Shown: positions 48,023 through 59,325 of the stretch, piece after piece
Layout of the letters: every line of letters begins with the position of its first letter
Position numbering within the stretch: the first letter of the stretch is position 1
DNA from: Pseudomonas sp. p1(2021b)
Lineage (GTDB): Bacteria; Pseudomonadota; Gammaproteobacteria; Pseudomonadales; Pseudomonadaceae
Assembly (NCBI RefSeq): GCF_020151015.1
Contig: NZ_CP083746.1
Coordinates: forward strand, 4,680,501 to 4,744,500
Length of the DNA: 64,000 nt
Direction of reading: 5' to 3'
The notes under the pieces: generated by a model
Database searches by the model: none
What the model saw: the letters and a program-made list of their open reading frames with translations, nothing else
Told to the model about the DNA's origin: nothing
Program-made: the position numbers and the translations under genes

Positions 48023-49736
48023 CGGCAGGCAACTGATAGCTCCAGGTCTCGGTCATCACCTTCTCGGTGGTGGCCGGGGCCCCGTTGGTGGGCGCCGCAT
48101 CGGCGGCAGGTTGTTCAGCCTTGACGGCGTTCTCGGCCTTGGCGTGCTTGCCAGTGGCCTTTTCCTGCTTGCCTTCCTTGGCCGGCTTGGCCGGTTCCAC
48201 CGGAACGTCGCGTACCAGCGCGGCACGCATCTCGGTGGACTTACTCGGGTCCTTGACCTTCAACCGCAGGGTCAGGCGCCAGCCCTTGATTTCAGGGTTG
48301 TAGCGCAGGTTGTTCTCGACCACCTCGGCGTTGTCGCCCACGCTGACCTGGCTGCGCAGGGCGGTGTCCTCAGGCAGGGCGGCCAGCGCCGGGCCTTCGA
48401 AGTCGACCAGGAAGGCCACGCTGCCATCGGCCTCACGGATCAGGTTGGACTGCTTCACGTCACCGGTCGAACGCATGGTCTGCTTGACCCAGCCCAGCTC
48501 CGGCGAATGCAGCTGGGACTCGTCGATGGTCCAGCGCAGGCGGTATTCGAACTCCATCGGCTTGCCCGGCTCTGGCAGTTTCTCCGGGCTCCAGAAGGCA
48601 ACGATGTTGTCGTTGGTCTCGTCGGCGGTGGGGATCTCGACCAGGTCGACAGTACCTTTACCCCAGTCGCCACGGGGTTCGATCCAGGCGCTCGGACGCT
48701 TCTGGTAGTTGTCGTCGAGGTCTTCGTAGTGGCTGAACTCACGCTGGCGCTGCAGCAGGCCGAAACCACGCGGGTTCTCCACGCTGAAGCTGCTCACGGC
48801 CAGGTGCTTGGGGTTGTTCAGCGGACGCCACAGCCACTCGCCGTTGCCGGCGTGGATCGACAGGCCTTCGGAGTCGTGCAGGGCCGGGCGGTAGTTGAGG
48901 ACCTTGGATGGCTGGTTGCTGCCGAACAGGTACATGCTGGTCAGCGGGGCAACGCCCAGGCGGCTGACGTGATCACGCAGGAACACCTTGGACTTTACGT
49001 CCACCAGCGTGTCGCTGCCCGGACGCAGGATCAGCTTGTAGGCACCGGTGGAGCGCGGCGAGTCCAGCAGGGCGTAGATCACCAGGTGCTTGTCGGTGGG
49101 CTTGGGCTTCTCGACCCAGAACTCACGGAAGCGCGGGAACTCCTCGCCCGACGGCAGCGCGGTGTCGATGGCCAGGCCACGGGCCGACAGGCCGTACACG
49201 TGGCCCTTGCCGACCACGCGGAAATAGCTGGCGCCCAGCAGGGTCATGATCTCGTCCTGCTTACCGGCCTTGTTGATCGGGTAGAGCACGCGGAAACCGG
49301 CGTAGCCCAGGTTCTCGACGGTCTTGGGGTCATGGGGTACGTCGCCGAACTCGAAGCGGCTCGGGTCGTACTTGATCTCCTCGACGCTGGTGGCGGTGAC
49401 CTGGTTGATCTTCACCGGCGTGTCGAAATGCATGCCCTGGTGGTAGAAGGACAGCTTGAACGGCGTCTTGTCCTTGGCCCACTCGGCCTTTTCCTGGATG
49501 AAGCGGATCTTCTGGTAGTCCGCGAATTTCATGTCACGGAACACCGCCGGCAGATTGCTCTTGGGTGCTTCGAATTTCTGGCCGGCGAGATCCTTTGCCT
49601 TGGCTGCAACATCGTCAAGATTGAATGCCCACAGCTGGCCAGCGCTCATCAGGCCGATCAGTGCAACGCCTGCCGCCAGGGCCTTGCGCAGACGATTTCC
49701 GGGGATTCTTTGTGCAATACAGGGACTTACAATCAC
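48015..49736 (-). CDS. opgG: Periplasmic glucan biosynthesis protein G (GTG start)
   Basis: 573 residues from the GTG at 49736, preferred over an ATG nine codons upstream because GAGGG lies six bases before it. A signal sequence ends at QLWA (residue 37). The MdoG domain ([57 protein letters not shown]) covers the rest, with a K/A/P-rich tail before [12 protein letters not shown]. It modifies or branches periplasmic glucans; related enzymes are now known to be glucanases. Overlaps opgH. Confidence 0.94.
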   Translation of the reverse strand: MIVSPCIAQRIPGNRLRKALAAGVALIGLMSAGQLWAFNLDDVAAKAKDLAGQKFEAPKSNLPAVFRDMKFADYQKIRFIQEKAEWAKDKTPFKLSFYHQGMHFDTPVKINQVTATSVEEIKYDPSRFEFGDVPHDPKTVENLGYAGFRVLYPINKAGKQDEIMTLLGASYFRVVGKGHVYGLSARGLAIDTALPSGEEFPRFREFWVEKPKPTDKHLVIYALLDSPRSTGAYKLILRPGSDTLVDVKSKVFLRDHVSRLGVAPLTSMYLFGSNQPSKVLNYRPALHDSEGLSIHAGNGEWLWRPLNNPKHLAVSSFSVENPRGFGLLQRQREFSHYEDLDDNYQKRPSAWIEPRGDWGKGTVDLVEIPTADETNDNIVAFWSPEKLPEPGKPMEFEYRLRWTIDESQLHSPELGWVKQTMRSTGDVKQSNLIREADGSVAFLVDFEGPALAALPEDTALRSQVSVGDNAEVVENNLRYNPEIKGWRLTLRLKVKDPSKSTEMRAALVRDVPVEPAKPAKEGKQEKATGKHAKAENAVKAEQPAADAAPTNGAPATTEKVMTETWSYQLPADE

Positions 49737-49872
49737 GAGCAACCCTCGCCGAAAACAGATCATGAAACCAACGGCCAGCGACCAATGCCGGGTTGGCGAG
49801 CACTGTTCGGACCCCGTGAGGGCGCAATGATTCCCCAAACGGTTCCAGACAATGCTCGAGTCAGAGTGAAAC

Positions 49873-49892
49873 GAGCCTGCGAACGCAGGCTC
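49873..49892 (-). terminator. Hairpin between dtd and opgG
   Basis: GAGCCTGCG and CGCAGGCTC form a perfect 9-bp stem with a 2-base spacer, about 110 bases after the dtd stop and 140 before opgG. It could end the pip-dtd transcript or lie in the opgG leader. Confidence 0.4.
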
Positions 49893-49999
49893 ACGCAGCG
49901 CGCGATTATCCAGCAGGGCGCGTTACAACGCATCAGGCTGGAACAACTATTTATCGTACAAACCCTCTTGTTTTTCACGCAAACATAGGGTTTTTAAGC

Positions 50000-50437
50000 T
50001 CAAATTTGTAACATAAATGTCACTGGGCCATCATTGACCAGATGCACCTGCATATCGGCACCGAAACAGCCGCTGGCGACAGTGTCGTGCGCGGCGCGGG
50101 CTCGCTCGAGCAGGTAGTCGAACAATTCGGCGCCGAGGGCCGGCGGCGCCGCGGTGGAGAAGCTCGGGCGCATGCCGTTGCGGGTGTCGGCCGCCAGGGT
50201 GAACTGGGACACCAGCAGCAAGCCGCCGCCGATGTCCTTGAGCGACAGGTTCATCTTGCCCTGGGAATCGCTGAACACACGGTAGTTGAGCAGCTTGTGC
50301 AAAAGCTTGTCGGCGTGCTCGCGGGTATCCCCCGGCTCCACCGCCACCAGCACCAGCAGGCCTTGGTCGATAGCGCCGACGATTTCCCCCTCCACCTCTA
50401 CCCGCGCGCCCCGCACGCGCTGCAGCAGGCCCTTCAT
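50000..50437 (-). CDS. dtd: D-aminoacyl-tRNA deacylase
   Basis: 145 residues. [20 protein letters not shown], the [17 protein letters not shown] motif and the C-terminal [10 protein letters not shown] motif (GPVT cis-Pro region) define DTD1. It removes D-amino acids and glycine from mischarged tRNA. ATGA overlap with the upstream pip gene indicates coupling. Confidence 0.95.
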   Translation of the reverse strand: MKGLLQRVRGARVEVEGEIVGAIDQGLLVLVAVEPGDTREHADKLLHKLLNYRVFSDSQGKMNLSLKDIGGGLLLVSQFTLAADTRNGMRPSFSTAAPPALGAELFDYLLERARAAHDTVASGCFGADMQVHLVNDGPVTFMLQI

Positions 50438-51405
50438 GCTTCTTCCAGGGGCAGGTCGAGCAGGCGGCGGGCCATCTGGTCGGCGGCGCGCACCAGGGCA
50501 TCGGTGATACCCGGCTCGGAGGCGGCATGGCCGGCGTCGCGGATCACCTTCAGCTCGCTGTTCGGCCAGGCCTGGTGCAGCGCCCAGGCGTTTTCCAGCG
50601 GGCAGATCACATCGTAGCGGCCGTGCACGATCACCGCGGGCAGGTGGGCGATCTTCGGCAGGTCACGGATCAGTTGGTCCGGCTCGAGGAAGGCATTGTT
50701 CATGAAGTAGTGGCATTCGATGCGGGCGATCGACAGGGCGCGCTGTGGCTCGGAGAAGCGGTCGACCACCAGCGGGTTGGGGCGCAGCGTCGCGGTGCGG
50801 CCCTCCCAGGTGGACCAGGCCTTGGCGGCGTGCATCTGGGCGATCTGGTCGTTGCCGGTCAGGCGCTTGTGGAAGGCCTTGACCAGGTCACCGCGCTCTT
50901 CCGGCGGAATCGGTGCGATGTAGTCCTGCCAGTAGTCCGGGAACAGGCGGCTGGCACCTTCCTGGTAGAACCATTGGATCTCCTGGGGGCGGCACAGGAA
51001 GATGCCCCGCAGGATCAGGCCATGGACGCGCTCGGGGTGGGTCTGGGCATAGGCCAGGGCCAGGGTGGAACCCCAGGAGCCGCCGAACAGCACCCATTTG
51101 TCGATCCCCAGGTGCTCGCGGATGCGCTCCAGGTCCTCGACCAGATGCCAGGTGGTGTTGTTCTCCAGGCTGGCGTGGGGCGTGGAACGGCCACAGCCGC
51201 GCTGGTCGAAGGTGATGATGCGGTACAGGTTGGGGTCGAAGTAGCAGCGGCTCTGGGCATCGCAGCCAGCGCCCGGGCCACCGTGGATGAACACCACCGG
51301 CAGACCTTCCGGCGAACCGCTTTCGTCGACATACAGCACATGCGGCGCTTCCACGGCCAGATCGTGCCGGGCGTAGGGTTTGATCTGCGGGTACAGGGTC
51401 TGCAT
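50434..51405 (-). CDS. pip: Proline iminopeptidase
   Basis: 323 residues from [20 protein letters not shown], with GGAG upstream. An alpha/beta hydrolase of the S33 family: [13 protein letters not shown] (oxyanion region), [11 protein letters not shown], nucleophile Ser in [11 protein letters not shown], catalytic His in DAGHAASEP. It releases N-terminal proline from peptides in the cytoplasm. Followed by dtd in a two-gene unit. Confidence 0.94.
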   Translation of the reverse strand: MQTLYPQIKPYARHDLAVEAPHVLYVDESGSPEGLPVVFIHGGPGAGCDAQSRCYFDPNLYRIITFDQRGCGRSTPHASLENNTTWHLVEDLERIREHLGIDKWVLFGGSWGSTLALAYAQTHPERVHGLILRGIFLCRPQEIQWFYQEGASRLFPDYWQDYIAPIPPEERGDLVKAFHKRLTGNDQIAQMHAAKAWSTWEGRTATLRPNPLVVDRFSEPQRALSIARIECHYFMNNAFLEPDQLIRDLPKIAHLPAVIVHGRYDVICPLENAWALHQAWPNSELKVIRDAGHAASEPGITDALVRAADQMARRLLDLPLEEA

Positions 51406-51509
51406 TGCGCACTCCGTGTGAGGATTTAGTCTGCCGCCTGGCATCATAAACCTGAATTGCGCTTTGAGCATGTGTCGCGGTGAAACAGGTGGATGTCGAT
51501 CGGGATACT

Positions 51510-51612
51510 GGGGCCGCTTTGCGCCCTTTCGCGGCACAAGGCCGCTCCTACAAGAACCTCGCGATCTCCTGTAGGAGCGGCCTTGTGCCGCGAAAGGGCT
51601 GCAAGGCAGCCC
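51510..51612. repeat. Inverted REP pair with tails
   Basis: CCTTTCGCGGCACAAGGCCG faces CGGCCTTGTGCCGCGAAAGG across AAGAACCTCGCGATCTC. Both outer ends carry GC tail hairpins. It lies between pip and the hutG stop. Confidence 0.88.
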
Positions 51613-51617
51613 AAGTA

Positions 51618-52421
51618 TCAACGCCCGTAGCGCTCCTTGCCCCAGGCCACGACGGTTTCCAGCAACCGCTTCAACACCACCTGGGTCGGCTGGGCCAGCT
51701 CCTCGCGGTAGGCGAACGGCTCGACCTCTTCCATGTAGGTGCTCTGCGCCAGCTCCAGTTGCACCGCATGGATGTGGTTCGCCGGGTCGCCGTAATGACG
51801 GGTGATGTGCCCGCCCTTGAAACGCCCGTTGAGCACAGAGGTGTAGCCCTGGGCCTGAGCGCAGACACCCAGCAGGCGCTCGGCCAGGACCGGGTCGCAG
51901 CTGGCGCCATTGAAGGTGCCCAGGTTGAAATCCGGCAACTTGCCGTCGAACAGGTGCGGGATGACCGAGTGGATCGAGTGGGCGTCCCACAACAGGGCAT
52001 AGCCGTGAATCTCGCGCAGGCGCGCGAGTTCCTGTCGGATCGTCTCGTGGTAGGGCCGCCAGATCTGCTCCAGATAGCCCTTGCGCTCGTCCGCAGAGGG
52101 TTCCTGACCCGCCTTGAACAACGGCTCGCCCTCGAACAGCGTCGCCGGGTACAGGCCCGTCGTGGCGCCGGCATACAACGGCTTGTCGTCATCCGGGCGG
52201 TTCAGGTCGATGACGAACCGCGAATATTCCGCAGCCACCACGCTGGCACCCAGGTTTCGGGCGAAATCGTACAGCCGTGGGATATGCCAGTCGGTGTCCG
52301 GCAGGCTGCGCGCCTGCTCGACCAAACCGTCACGCACGGTCTCGGTCAGGCCAAGGCCTGCATGAGGCATGCTGATCAGCAGCGGCAGCTGGCCCTGGTG
52401 AAAACTCAATACCTTGTCCAT
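51618..52421 (-). CDS. hutG: N-formylglutamate deformylase
   Basis: 267 residues from MDKVLSFHQGQLPLLISMPH, with GAGGG just before the ATG. Family features: LISMPHAGLGLTETVRDGL, DTDWHIPRLYDFA, RFVIDLNRPDDDKPLY, DAHSIHSVIPHLFDG and NGRFKGGHITRHYG, giving the metal-binding His and Asp residues. It performs the last step of the five-step histidine pathway, yielding glutamate and formate. Ten bases after hutI, last gene of the leftward hut run. Confidence 0.95.
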   Translation of the reverse strand: MDKVLSFHQGQLPLLISMPHAGLGLTETVRDGLVEQARSLPDTDWHIPRLYDFARNLGASVVAAEYSRFVIDLNRPDDDKPLYAGATTGLYPATLFEGEPLFKAGQEPSADERKGYLEQIWRPYHETIRQELARLREIHGYALLWDAHSIHSVIPHLFDGKLPDFNLGTFNGASCDPVLAERLLGVCAQAQGYTSVLNGRFKGGHITRHYGDPANHIHAVQLELAQSTYMEEVEPFAYREELAQPTQVVLKRLLETVVAWGKERYGR

Positions 52422-52431
52422 GTGCCCTCGC

Positions 52432-53637
52432 TCAGTTGGATATCTCATGGCCCAGGCGTACCACCCGCTTGGGCAGGTCGCCGCCGAGCCAGTAGCTCAG
52501 ATCCGCCGGGCGTTCGATCTGCCAGGCGACGAAGTCCGCCACCTTGCCCACCTCCAGCGAGCCGTGGCTTTCGCCCAGGCCCAGTGCCGTGGCGGCGTGC
52601 AGGGTGACGCCGGCAAGCGCCTCCTCGGGGGTCATGCGGAACAAGGTGCAGCCCATGTTCAGCATCAGGCGCAGCGACAACCCAGGCGAGGTGCCGGGGT
52701 TCAGGTCGCTGGCCAGGGCGATCTTCACGCCGTGGCGGCGCAGGGCCTCCATCGGCGGCAGCTGGGTTTCGCGCAGGAAATAGAACGCCCCCGGCAGCAG
52801 CACGGCGACGGTGCCGGCCTCGGCCATGGCGATGGCGTCTTCCTCGGTCATGAACTCCAGGTGGTCGGCCGACAGCGCATGGTAGCGCGCCGCCAGGCTC
52901 GAGCCGTGCAGCGACGACAGCTGCTCGGCGTGGAGCTTGACCGGCAGGCCCAGCTCGCGCGCCTTGATGAACACCTTCTCGACCTGGGCTGGCGAGAATG
53001 CCAGGTGTTCGCAGAAGGCATCCACCGCGTCCACTAGGCCTTCCTCGGCCAGGGCGGGCAGCATCTGGTCGCAGATATGCGCGATGTAGTCGTCCGCCCG
53101 GCCGGCGTATTCCGGCGGCAAGGCATGGGCAGCCAGGCAGGTGCTGCGCACGGTCAGCGGCAGCTCCTCGCCCAGGCGCCGGGCGACCCGCAGCATCTTG
53201 CGCTCGTTGGCCAGGTCCAGGCCGTAGCCGGACTTGATCTCCAGCGTGGTCATACCATCGCGCATCAATGCCTGGACCCGCTGGCGTGCACTGGCGAACA
53301 GCTCGTCCTCGCTGGCCGCACGGGTCGCCCGCACGGTGCTGGCGATACCGCCGCCCTGGGCGGCGATCTCGGCGTAGCTGACGCCCTGCAGGCGCTGCTC
53401 GAACTCGCCGCTGCGGTTACCACCGAACACCGCATGGGAGTGGCAATCGATCAGCCCCGGGGTGACCCAGGCGCCGCCCAGGTCGACCGTACGCTCGGCG
53501 TCGACCGACGGCTGTTCGCCACGTGGGCCGATCCATTCGATCCGCCCCGCGTTGGTGACGATCGCCGCATCCTCGATGATCGAGTAGCGGCCTTGGGCCA
53601 TGGTCGCCACGTGACAGTGCTGCCAGAGGGTTCTCAT
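52432..53637 (-). CDS. hutI: Imidazolonepropionase
   Basis: 401 residues, an amidohydrolase that opens the imidazolone ring to give N-formiminoglutamate. Metal motif [15 protein letters not shown], substrate segments KSGYGLD, and [11 protein letters not shown] and DLNPGTSP are seen. GGAGA precedes the ATG. It lies 15 bases after hutT, consistent with a single operon. Confidence 0.96.
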   Translation of the reverse strand: MRTLWQHCHVATMAQGRYSIIEDAAIVTNAGRIEWIGPRGEQPSVDAERTVDLGGAWVTPGLIDCHSHAVFGGNRSGEFEQRLQGVSYAEIAAQGGGIASTVRATRAASEDELFASARQRVQALMRDGMTTLEIKSGYGLDLANERKMLRVARRLGEELPLTVRSTCLAAHALPPEYAGRADDYIAHICDQMLPALAEEGLVDAVDAFCEHLAFSPAQVEKVFIKARELGLPVKLHAEQLSSLHGSSLAARYHALSADHLEFMTEEDAIAMAEAGTVAVLLPGAFYFLRETQLPPMEALRRHGVKIALASDLNPGTSPGLSLRLMLNMGCTLFRMTPEEALAGVTLHAATALGLGESHGSLEVGKVADFVAWQIERPADLSYWLGGDLPKRVVRLGHEISN

Positions 53638-53652
53638 AAGCGGTCTCCGTTT

Positions 53653-55056
53653 CTAGCGGTGCAGTTCGGCCGGCTCCCGGACTGGCTGGCCCTGCCCTGC
53701 CCGCGGCTTGCACCACAGCAGGTAGGAGGCCACCAGGAACACCACCCAGATGACGCCGACGATCAACGCAGCCTGAGTATCCGGGAAGTAACCAAGTACA
53801 CCAAAGATGAACAACATGAAAGCGATGGCCATGGCCGGCCCGTAGGGCCAGAACGGCACGGGGAACTTCAGCTCGGCGACTTGCTGGGCGCTCAGGCGGC
53901 GACGCATGGCCACTTGGCTGACCAGGATCATCGTCCATACCCACACGGTGGCGAAGGTGGCGATCGAGGCGATCAGCAGGAACACGTTCTCCGGGATCAG
54001 GTAGTTCAGCAGCACGCCGACCAGCAGCGCAGCGCCCATCACCAGCACGGTCATCCATGGCACGCCGTGGCGGGACAGTTTGCCGAAGCTGCGCGGCGCA
54101 TGGCCTTGCTGGGCCAGGCCATACATCATGCGGCCGGCGCCGAAGATGTCGCTGTTGATGGCCGACACCGCGGCCGAGATCACCACCACGTTCAGCACGG
54201 CAGCGGCCGAACCAATGCCCAGGTTGCTGAAGATCTGCACGAATGGGCTGCCCTGGCTGCCGATCTGCGGCCAGGGGTACAGGCACATCAGCACGAACAG
54301 GGTGAGCACGTAGAACAGCAGGATGCGCAGCGGCACGGCGTTGATCGCCTTGGGGATGACGCGTTGCGGGTCCTTGGCTTCACCGGCGGTGACACCGATG
54401 ATCTCGATGCCACCGAAGGCGAACATCACCACGGCGAAGCAAGCGATCAGGCCGCCGATACCGTTGGGCATGAAGCCGCCATTGCTGACCAGGTTGCTCA
54501 CACCGACGGTGGTTTCGGTGGTGGCGTGGCCCAGGCCGAAGATCATGATGCCGAAGCCGGCCAGGATCATGGCGACGATCGCCCCGACCTTGAGCAGCGA
54601 CAGCCAGAACTCCATTTCGCCGAAGACCTTGACGTTGCACAGGTTAAGGCCGCCGATGATGAAGACGATGCCCAGCACCCAGATCCAGCGGGCCACTTCC
54701 GGGAACCAGAAGCCCATGTAGATCCCGAATGCGGTGACGTCGGCGATGGCGACGATGACCATCTCGAAGGCGTAGGTCCAGCCGAGGATGAAGCCCGCCA
54801 TGGGGCCGAGGTAGGTACTGGCGTAGTGACCGAAGGAGCCGGCCACCGGGTTGTGCACGGCCATCTCACCGAGGGCGCGCATGACCATGAACACCGCCGC
54901 GCCACCGATCAGGTAGGCCAGCAGGACGGCCGGGCCGGCCATCTGGATGGCTGAGGCCGAACCGTAGAACAGCCCGGTACCGATCGCGGAACCGAGCGCC
55001 ATGAAACGAATGTGCCGGGCCGATAGCCCGCGCTTGAGACCTTGGGTTTGTTGCAT
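53653..55056 (-). CDS. hutT: Histidine transporter HutT (amino-acid permease)
   Basis: A 467-residue APC-superfamily permease with twelve predicted helices; starts [20 protein letters not shown] and has the consensus [20 protein letters not shown] and the [19 protein letters not shown] segment. It resembles ProY/HutT carriers. Location between hutH and hutI supports histidine as substrate; proline-type carriers are the alternative. A REP pair separates it from hutH. Confidence 0.9.
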   Translation of the reverse strand: MQQTQGLKRGLSARHIRFMALGSAIGTGLFYGSASAIQMAGPAVLLAYLIGGAAVFMVMRALGEMAVHNPVAGSFGHYASTYLGPMAGFILGWTYAFEMVIVAIADVTAFGIYMGFWFPEVARWIWVLGIVFIIGGLNLCNVKVFGEMEFWLSLLKVGAIVAMILAGFGIMIFGLGHATTETTVGVSNLVSNGGFMPNGIGGLIACFAVVMFAFGGIEIIGVTAGEAKDPQRVIPKAINAVPLRILLFYVLTLFVLMCLYPWPQIGSQGSPFVQIFSNLGIGSAAAVLNVVVISAAVSAINSDIFGAGRMMYGLAQQGHAPRSFGKLSRHGVPWMTVLVMGAALLVGVLLNYLIPENVFLLIASIATFATVWVWTMILVSQVAMRRRLSAQQVAELKFPVPFWPYGPAMAIAFMLFIFGVLGYFPDTQAALIVGVIWVVFLVASYLLWCKPRAGQGQPVREPAELHR

Positions 55057-55098
55057 GTCACGTCCTTCTTGAATTGTTCTTGTGGTCGTGAAATAGAA

Positions 55099-55184
55099 GG
55101 GGCTGCTACGCAGCCCAATCGCGGGGCAAGCCCGCTCCTACAGGTACGGCGAGGTCCCTGTGGGAGCGGGCTTGTCCCGCGATG
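55099..55184. repeat. Inverted REP pair inside the hut run
   Basis: CGCGGGGCAAGCCCGCTCCT and GGGAGCGGGCTTGTCCCGCG face each other across about 20 bases, between hutT and hutH on the same strand. It may tune downstream expression or mRNA stability. Confidence 0.85.
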
Positions 55185-55190
55185 GCGATG

Positions 55191-56723
55191 TCACAGGCTT
55201 GGCAGGACGCCGGCCGGCAGCAGGCTGGTCAAGGTCCCTTTGGCCAGCAGCTCGGCGGCGATTTCGATGTCCGGCGCGAAGAAGCGGTCACGGTCGTAGT
55301 GCGGCACTTCGCGGCGCAGGGCCTGGCGCGCCTGTTCCAGCTTGGCGGAGGTCTTCAGGCCCTTGCGCAGGTCCAGGCCCTGGCAGGCGCCCAGCCATTC
55401 GATGGCGAGCACACCACGGGTGTTCTCGGCCATTTCCCACAGGCGCTTGCCGGCGGCAGGGGCCATCGACACGTGGTCTTCCTGGTTGGCGGAGGTCGGC
55501 AGGCTGTCGACGCTGTGCGGATGCGACAGGGCCTTGTTCTCGCTGGCCAGGGCGGCAGCGGTGACCTGGGCGATCATGAAGCCGGAGTTCACCCCACCGT
55601 TCTCCACCAGGAACGGCGGCAGCTGGGACATGTGCTTGTCCATCATCAGCGAGATACGGCGCTCGCTCAGCGAGCCCATTTCGGCGATGGCCAGGGCGAT
55701 GTTGTCGGCGGCCATGGCCACAGGCTCGGCGTGGAAGTTGCCACCGGAGATCACGTCGCCTTCGGCGGCGAATACCAGCGGGTTGTCCGACACGGCGTTG
55801 GCTTCGATGCCCAGCACTTCGGCCGCCTGGCGGATCTGGGTCAGGCAGGCGCCCATGACTTGCGGCTGGCAACGCAGGGAGTACGGGTCCTGGACCTTGT
55901 CGCAGTTCTTGTGCGACAGCGAAACTTCGCTGGAGTCGCCCAGCAGGTCGCGGAAGCAGGCGGCGGTGTCGATCTGGCCACGCTGGCCACGCACTTCATG
56001 AATGCGCGCATCGAACGGCGAGCGCGAACCCAGTGCCGCTTCGACGCTCAGGCCGCCACAGGCGATGGCCGCGGCGTACAGGTCTTCGGCGGCGAACAGG
56101 CCGCGCAGGGCATAGGCGGTGGATGCCTGGGTGCCGTTGAGCAGGGCCAGGCCTTCTTTCGCGGCCAGGGTCAGCGGCTCCAGGCCGGCGACCGCCAGGG
56201 CTTCGGTGGCTGGCAGCCACTGGCCTTTGTGGCGGGCCTTGCCTTCACCCAGCAGCACCAGCGACATGTGGGCCAGCGGTGCCAGGTCGCCCGAGGCGCC
56301 TACCGAGCCCTTGAGCGGGATGTGCGGGTAGACTTCGGCGTTGACCAGGGCGATCAACGCGTCGATGACCTTGCGGCGGATGCCGGAGAAGCCACGGCTG
56401 AGGCTGTTGATCTTCAGCACCATGATCAGGCGCACCAGGGCGTCGTCCAGCGGCGCGCCGATACCGGCGGCGTGGGACAGCACCAGCGAGCGCTGCAGGT
56501 TTTCCAGGTCATGGCTGGCGATGCGGGTCGAGGCCAGCAGGCCGAAACCGGTATTGATGCCGTAGGCAGTACGGTCTTCGGCGATGATCTGCTCGACGCA
56601 GGCGACGCTGGCGTCGATCGCCGGGATTGCGCTGGCGTCCAGCTGCAGGCGTACAGGCGCTGCGTGGACAGCACGCAGTTGGGCCAGGGTCAGGGTGCCG
56701 GGCTTGAGAGTCAGGTCGGTCAC
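55191..56723 (-). CDS. hutH: Histidine ammonia-lyase
   Basis: 510 residues starting at GTG with GGAG seven bases upstream. The MIO prosthetic group forms from Ala142-Ser143-Gly144 in [15 protein letters not shown]. Other family parts: [11 protein letters not shown] near the N terminus and [11 protein letters not shown] with catalytic residues. It deaminates histidine to urocanate, the first step of the pathway. Follows hutU on the same strand. Confidence 0.97.
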   Translation of the reverse strand: MTDLTLKPGTLTLAQLRAVHAAPVRLQLDASAIPAIDASVACVEQIIAEDRTAYGINTGFGLLASTRIASHDLENLQRSLVLSHAAGIGAPLDDALVRLIMVLKINSLSRGFSGIRRKVIDALIALVNAEVYPHIPLKGSVGASGDLAPLAHMSLVLLGEGKARHKGQWLPATEALAVAGLEPLTLAAKEGLALLNGTQASTAYALRGLFAAEDLYAAAIACGGLSVEAALGSRSPFDARIHEVRGQRGQIDTAACFRDLLGDSSEVSLSHKNCDKVQDPYSLRCQPQVMGACLTQIRQAAEVLGIEANAVSDNPLVFAAEGDVISGGNFHAEPVAMAADNIALAIAEMGSLSERRISLMMDKHMSQLPPFLVENGGVNSGFMIAQVTAAALASENKALSHPHSVDSLPTSANQEDHVSMAPAAGKRLWEMAENTRGVLAIEWLGACQGLDLRKGLKTSAKLEQARQALRREVPHYDRDRFFAPDIEIAAELLAKGTLTSLLPAGVLPSL

Positions 56724-56810
56724 TTCGCTACTCCAATTCGCATGGGGCCCGCAGGCCCCTTCTTGTTGTTCAGTATCAACGTTGTTCGGCGACAGCCAAA
56801 GGAACGCCGA

Positions 56811-58484
56811 TCAGCCCGTGATCATCGGCAGGTCCAGGCCCTGCTCCTTGGCGCAGTCGATGGCGATCTGGTAGCCGGCGTCGGCGTGGCGCATGACGCC
56901 GGTCCCTGGGTCGTTGGTCAGTACGCGGGCGATACGTGCAGCGGCTTCGTCGGTACCGTCGCAGACGATGACCATGCCCGAGTGCTGGGAGAAGCCCATG
57001 CCTACGCCGCCGCCGTGGTGCAGCGAAACCCAGGTGGCGCCGCCTGCGGTGTTGAGCAGCGCGTTGAGCAGCGGCCAGTCGGAGACAGCATCGGAGCCGT
57101 CACGCATGGCTTCGGTCTCGCGGTTCGGGCTGGACACGGAACCGGAGTCCAGGTGGTCGCGGCCGATGACGATCGGCGCGGACAGCTCGCCGCTGCGGAC
57201 CATTTCGTTGAACGCCAGGCCCAGCTTGGCGCGCAGGCCCAGGCCAACCCAGCAGATACGTGCCGGCAGGCCCTGGAAGCTGATGCGCTCGCGGGCCATG
57301 TCCAGCCAACGGTGCAGGTGGGCGTCGTCCGGGATCAGTTCCTTGACCTTGGCGTCGGTCTTGTAGATGTCCTCGGCATCGCCCGACAGCGCCGCCCAGC
57401 GGAACGGGCCGACACCACGGCAGAACAGCGGGCGGATGTAGGCCGGTACGAAGCCAGGGAAGTCGAAGGCATTGGCTACGCCCTCTTCCTTGGCCATCTG
57501 GCGGATGTTGTTGCCGTAGTCGAAGGTCGGCACGCCCATCTTCTGGAAGTCGAGCATGGCTTGTACGTGTACGGCCATCGATTGCTTGGCCGCTTTGACC
57601 ACGGCAGCGGCGTCGGTCTGGGCGCGGTCGCGGTACTCTTCCCAGGTCCAGCCGGCCGGCAGGTAGCCGTTGAGCGGGTCGTGGGCGCTGGTCTGGTCGG
57701 TGACCATGTCCGGGCGCACGCCACGCTTGACCAGCTCAGGCAGGATTTCGGCAGCGTTGCCGTGCAGGGCGATGGAGATGGCCTTGCCTTCGGCGGTGTA
57801 CTTGGCGATGCGCGCCAGGGCGTCGTCCAGGTCCTTGGCCTGCTCGTCCACGTAGCGGGTCTGCAGGCGGAAGTCGATGCGGCTCTGCTGGCACTCGATG
57901 TTCAGCGAGCAGGCACCGGCCAGGGTCGCGGCCAGAGGCTGGGCGCCGCCCATGCCACCGAGGCCTGCGGTCAGGACCCACTTGCCGGTCAGGTTGCCAT
58001 TGTAGTGCTGGCGGCCTGCTTCGACGAAGGTTTCGTAGGTGCCCTGGACGATGCCCTGGCTGCCGATGTAGATCCAGCTGCCGGCGGTCATCTGGCCGTA
58101 CATGGCCAGGCCCTTGGCGTCCAGTTCGTTGAAGTGTTCCCAGTTGGCCCAGTGCGGCACCAGGTTGGAGTTGGCGATCAGCACGCGCGGGGCGTTGGCG
58201 TGGGTCTTGAAGACACCGACCGGCTTGCCGGACTGCACCAGCAGGGTCTCGTCGTCTTCCAGGCGGGTCAGGGTCTCGACGATCTTGTCGTAGCACTCCC
58301 AGTTACGCGCGGCACGGCCGATACCGCCGTAGACCACCAGTTCCTTCGGGTTCTCGGCGACCTGCGGGTCGAGGTTGTTCATCAGCATGCGCAGCGGCGC
58401 TTCGGTCAGCCAGCTCTTGGCGGTCAGCTTGTTGCCACGCGGGGCGCGGATTTCTACGTCACGGTATTTGTTGTTGTCAGTCAC
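56811..58484 (-). CDS. hutU: Urocanate hydratase (GTG start)
   Basis: 557 residues from the GTG at 58484 ([20 protein letters not shown]), chosen because GAGGA lies eight bases upstream and the length matches family enzymes. NAD-binding [15 protein letters not shown], the [19 protein letters not shown] segment and the conserved Cys of [14 protein letters not shown] are present. It hydrates urocanate to imidazolone propionate. Head of the leftward hut operon, with a HutC operator-like palindrome upstream. Confidence 0.96.
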   Translation of the reverse strand: MTDNNKYRDVEIRAPRGNKLTAKSWLTEAPLRMLMNNLDPQVAENPKELVVYGGIGRAARNWECYDKIVETLTRLEDDETLLVQSGKPVGVFKTHANAPRVLIANSNLVPHWANWEHFNELDAKGLAMYGQMTAGSWIYIGSQGIVQGTYETFVEAGRQHYNGNLTGKWVLTAGLGGMGGAQPLAATLAGACSLNIECQQSRIDFRLQTRYVDEQAKDLDDALARIAKYTAEGKAISIALHGNAAEILPELVKRGVRPDMVTDQTSAHDPLNGYLPAGWTWEEYRDRAQTDAAAVVKAAKQSMAVHVQAMLDFQKMGVPTFDYGNNIRQMAKEEGVANAFDFPGFVPAYIRPLFCRGVGPFRWAALSGDAEDIYKTDAKVKELIPDDAHLHRWLDMARERISFQGLPARICWVGLGLRAKLGLAFNEMVRSGELSAPIVIGRDHLDSGSVSSPNRETEAMRDGSDAVSDWPLLNALLNTAGGATWVSLHHGGGVGMGFSQHSGMVIVCDGTDEAAARIARVLTNDPGTGVMRHADAGYQIAIDCAKEQGLDLPMITG

Positions 58485-58549
58485 GGGTGTGTCCTCTGCG
58501 GTCGGTGTCGACGGCGGTGTGTCGATGGCGATATACAAACACACCTTTA

Positions 58550-58563
58550 CTTGTACATACAAG
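58550..58563. promoter_or_regulatory. HutC operator-like palindrome before hutU
   Basis: CTTGTACATACAAG is a perfect inverted repeat (CTTGTA-CA-TACAAG) about 65 bases ahead of hutU. TATACAAAC at 58532-58540 may be a second half-site. It resembles the site before hutF. Confidence 0.65.
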
Positions 58564-58614
58564 CATGGACAACTAAATTTTTTCTACCGTTCCTCGGGAA
58601 ACCGAAAAACCAAA

Positions 58615-58735
58615 GGGGCCGCTGCGCGACCCAATCGCGGGACAAGCCCGCTCCCACAGGCTCGCGTTGCCCTTGAGGCGGCGCGGTACCTGTGGGAGCG
58701 GGCTTGTCCCGCGATTGAGGCTGCGCAGCAGCCCC
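58615..58735. repeat. Inverted REP pair between hutU and hutD
   Basis: ATCGCGGGACAAGCCCGCTC and GAGCGGGCTTGTCCCGCGAT face each other across about 45 bases, with a GGGGCTGCTGCGCAGCC-type tail on the right side. Confidence 0.87.
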
Positions 58736-58752
58736 CTTTCACGATGCCAGGC

Positions 58753-59325
58753 TTAACGCGGCATCAATTCGATCAGGCAGAACCGCCCTTGCACATCCAG
58801 CCTCAGCAGCTCTTCGTTGCCCTCCAGGCGCAGGCAGTCATACAAGCCCAGCCGCTGCACCCCATGCCCCGATACGCTCGCCTCGACATGCCCGCTGGCC
58901 GCGAACAGCAGCACCGTCGAGGCCGAGCTGTATAACCGCTGCGTGCCATCGAACCATTGCAGCCGCGCCCGGTAGCGTTGCGGCGCGTAGATCAGGTTGA
59001 AGTCGCGGATCGGCCCGCCCAGCAGCTTGCAGCTGACCTGGCTTTCGCCCCTGAAGGCGAAGGCATCGAACGGCAGCAATGGCCGGCTGGCCTGGCCGTC
59101 GACCAGCAGGCGCATGCCATCGCCCTGGAGCACGGTGATGATCCGCTGGTAACCGGCGAAGGTGGAAAACCCGCCGGACTCCTCGATATCGGCGATCGAC
59201 AAGCGCCAGCCAAAACCCTCCAGGCCCTCGCCGGCGTCGCGGGTAATCTCTTCGGTGAAGCCTCCACCGTTCTTCCAGGGCATGCGCGGGTAGTCTTGGG
59301 CGCGCAACAGCTGCAATTGACTCAT
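58753..59325 (-). CDS. hutD: HutD family cupin protein
   Basis: 190 residues from MSQLQLLRAQDYPRMPWKNG, whose ATG overlaps the hutC stop (ATGA). The HutD signature MPWKNGGGFTEEI opens the protein, followed by a double cupin-like barrel (RLSIADIEESGGFSTFAGYQ, VLQGDGMRL, RDFNLIYAP). It is required for full fitness on histidine in P. fluorescens, possibly by limiting hut overexpression, but its biochemistry is not settled. Co-transcribed with hutC. Confidence 0.93.
   Translation of the reverse strand: MSQLQLLRAQDYPRMPWKNGGGFTEEITRDAGEGLEGFGWRLSIADIEESGGFSTFAGYQRIITVLQGDGMRLLVDGQASRPLLPFDAFAFRGESQVSCKLLGGPIRDFNLIYAPQRYRARLQWFDGTQRLYSSASTVLLFAASGHVEASVSGHGVQRLGLYDCLRLEGNEELLRLDVQGRFCLIELMPR

Noticed and set aside
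49737..49838. Upstream starts for opgG
   Set aside because: The extension has no clear ribosome binding site and would spoil the signal sequence. The GTG at 49736 has GAGGG at good spacing.
55182..58676. Plus-strand 1164-residue open frame
   Set aside because: Antisense to hutH and hutU, which have full catalytic motifs. The frame spans two genes and their gap and shows no recognisable fold.
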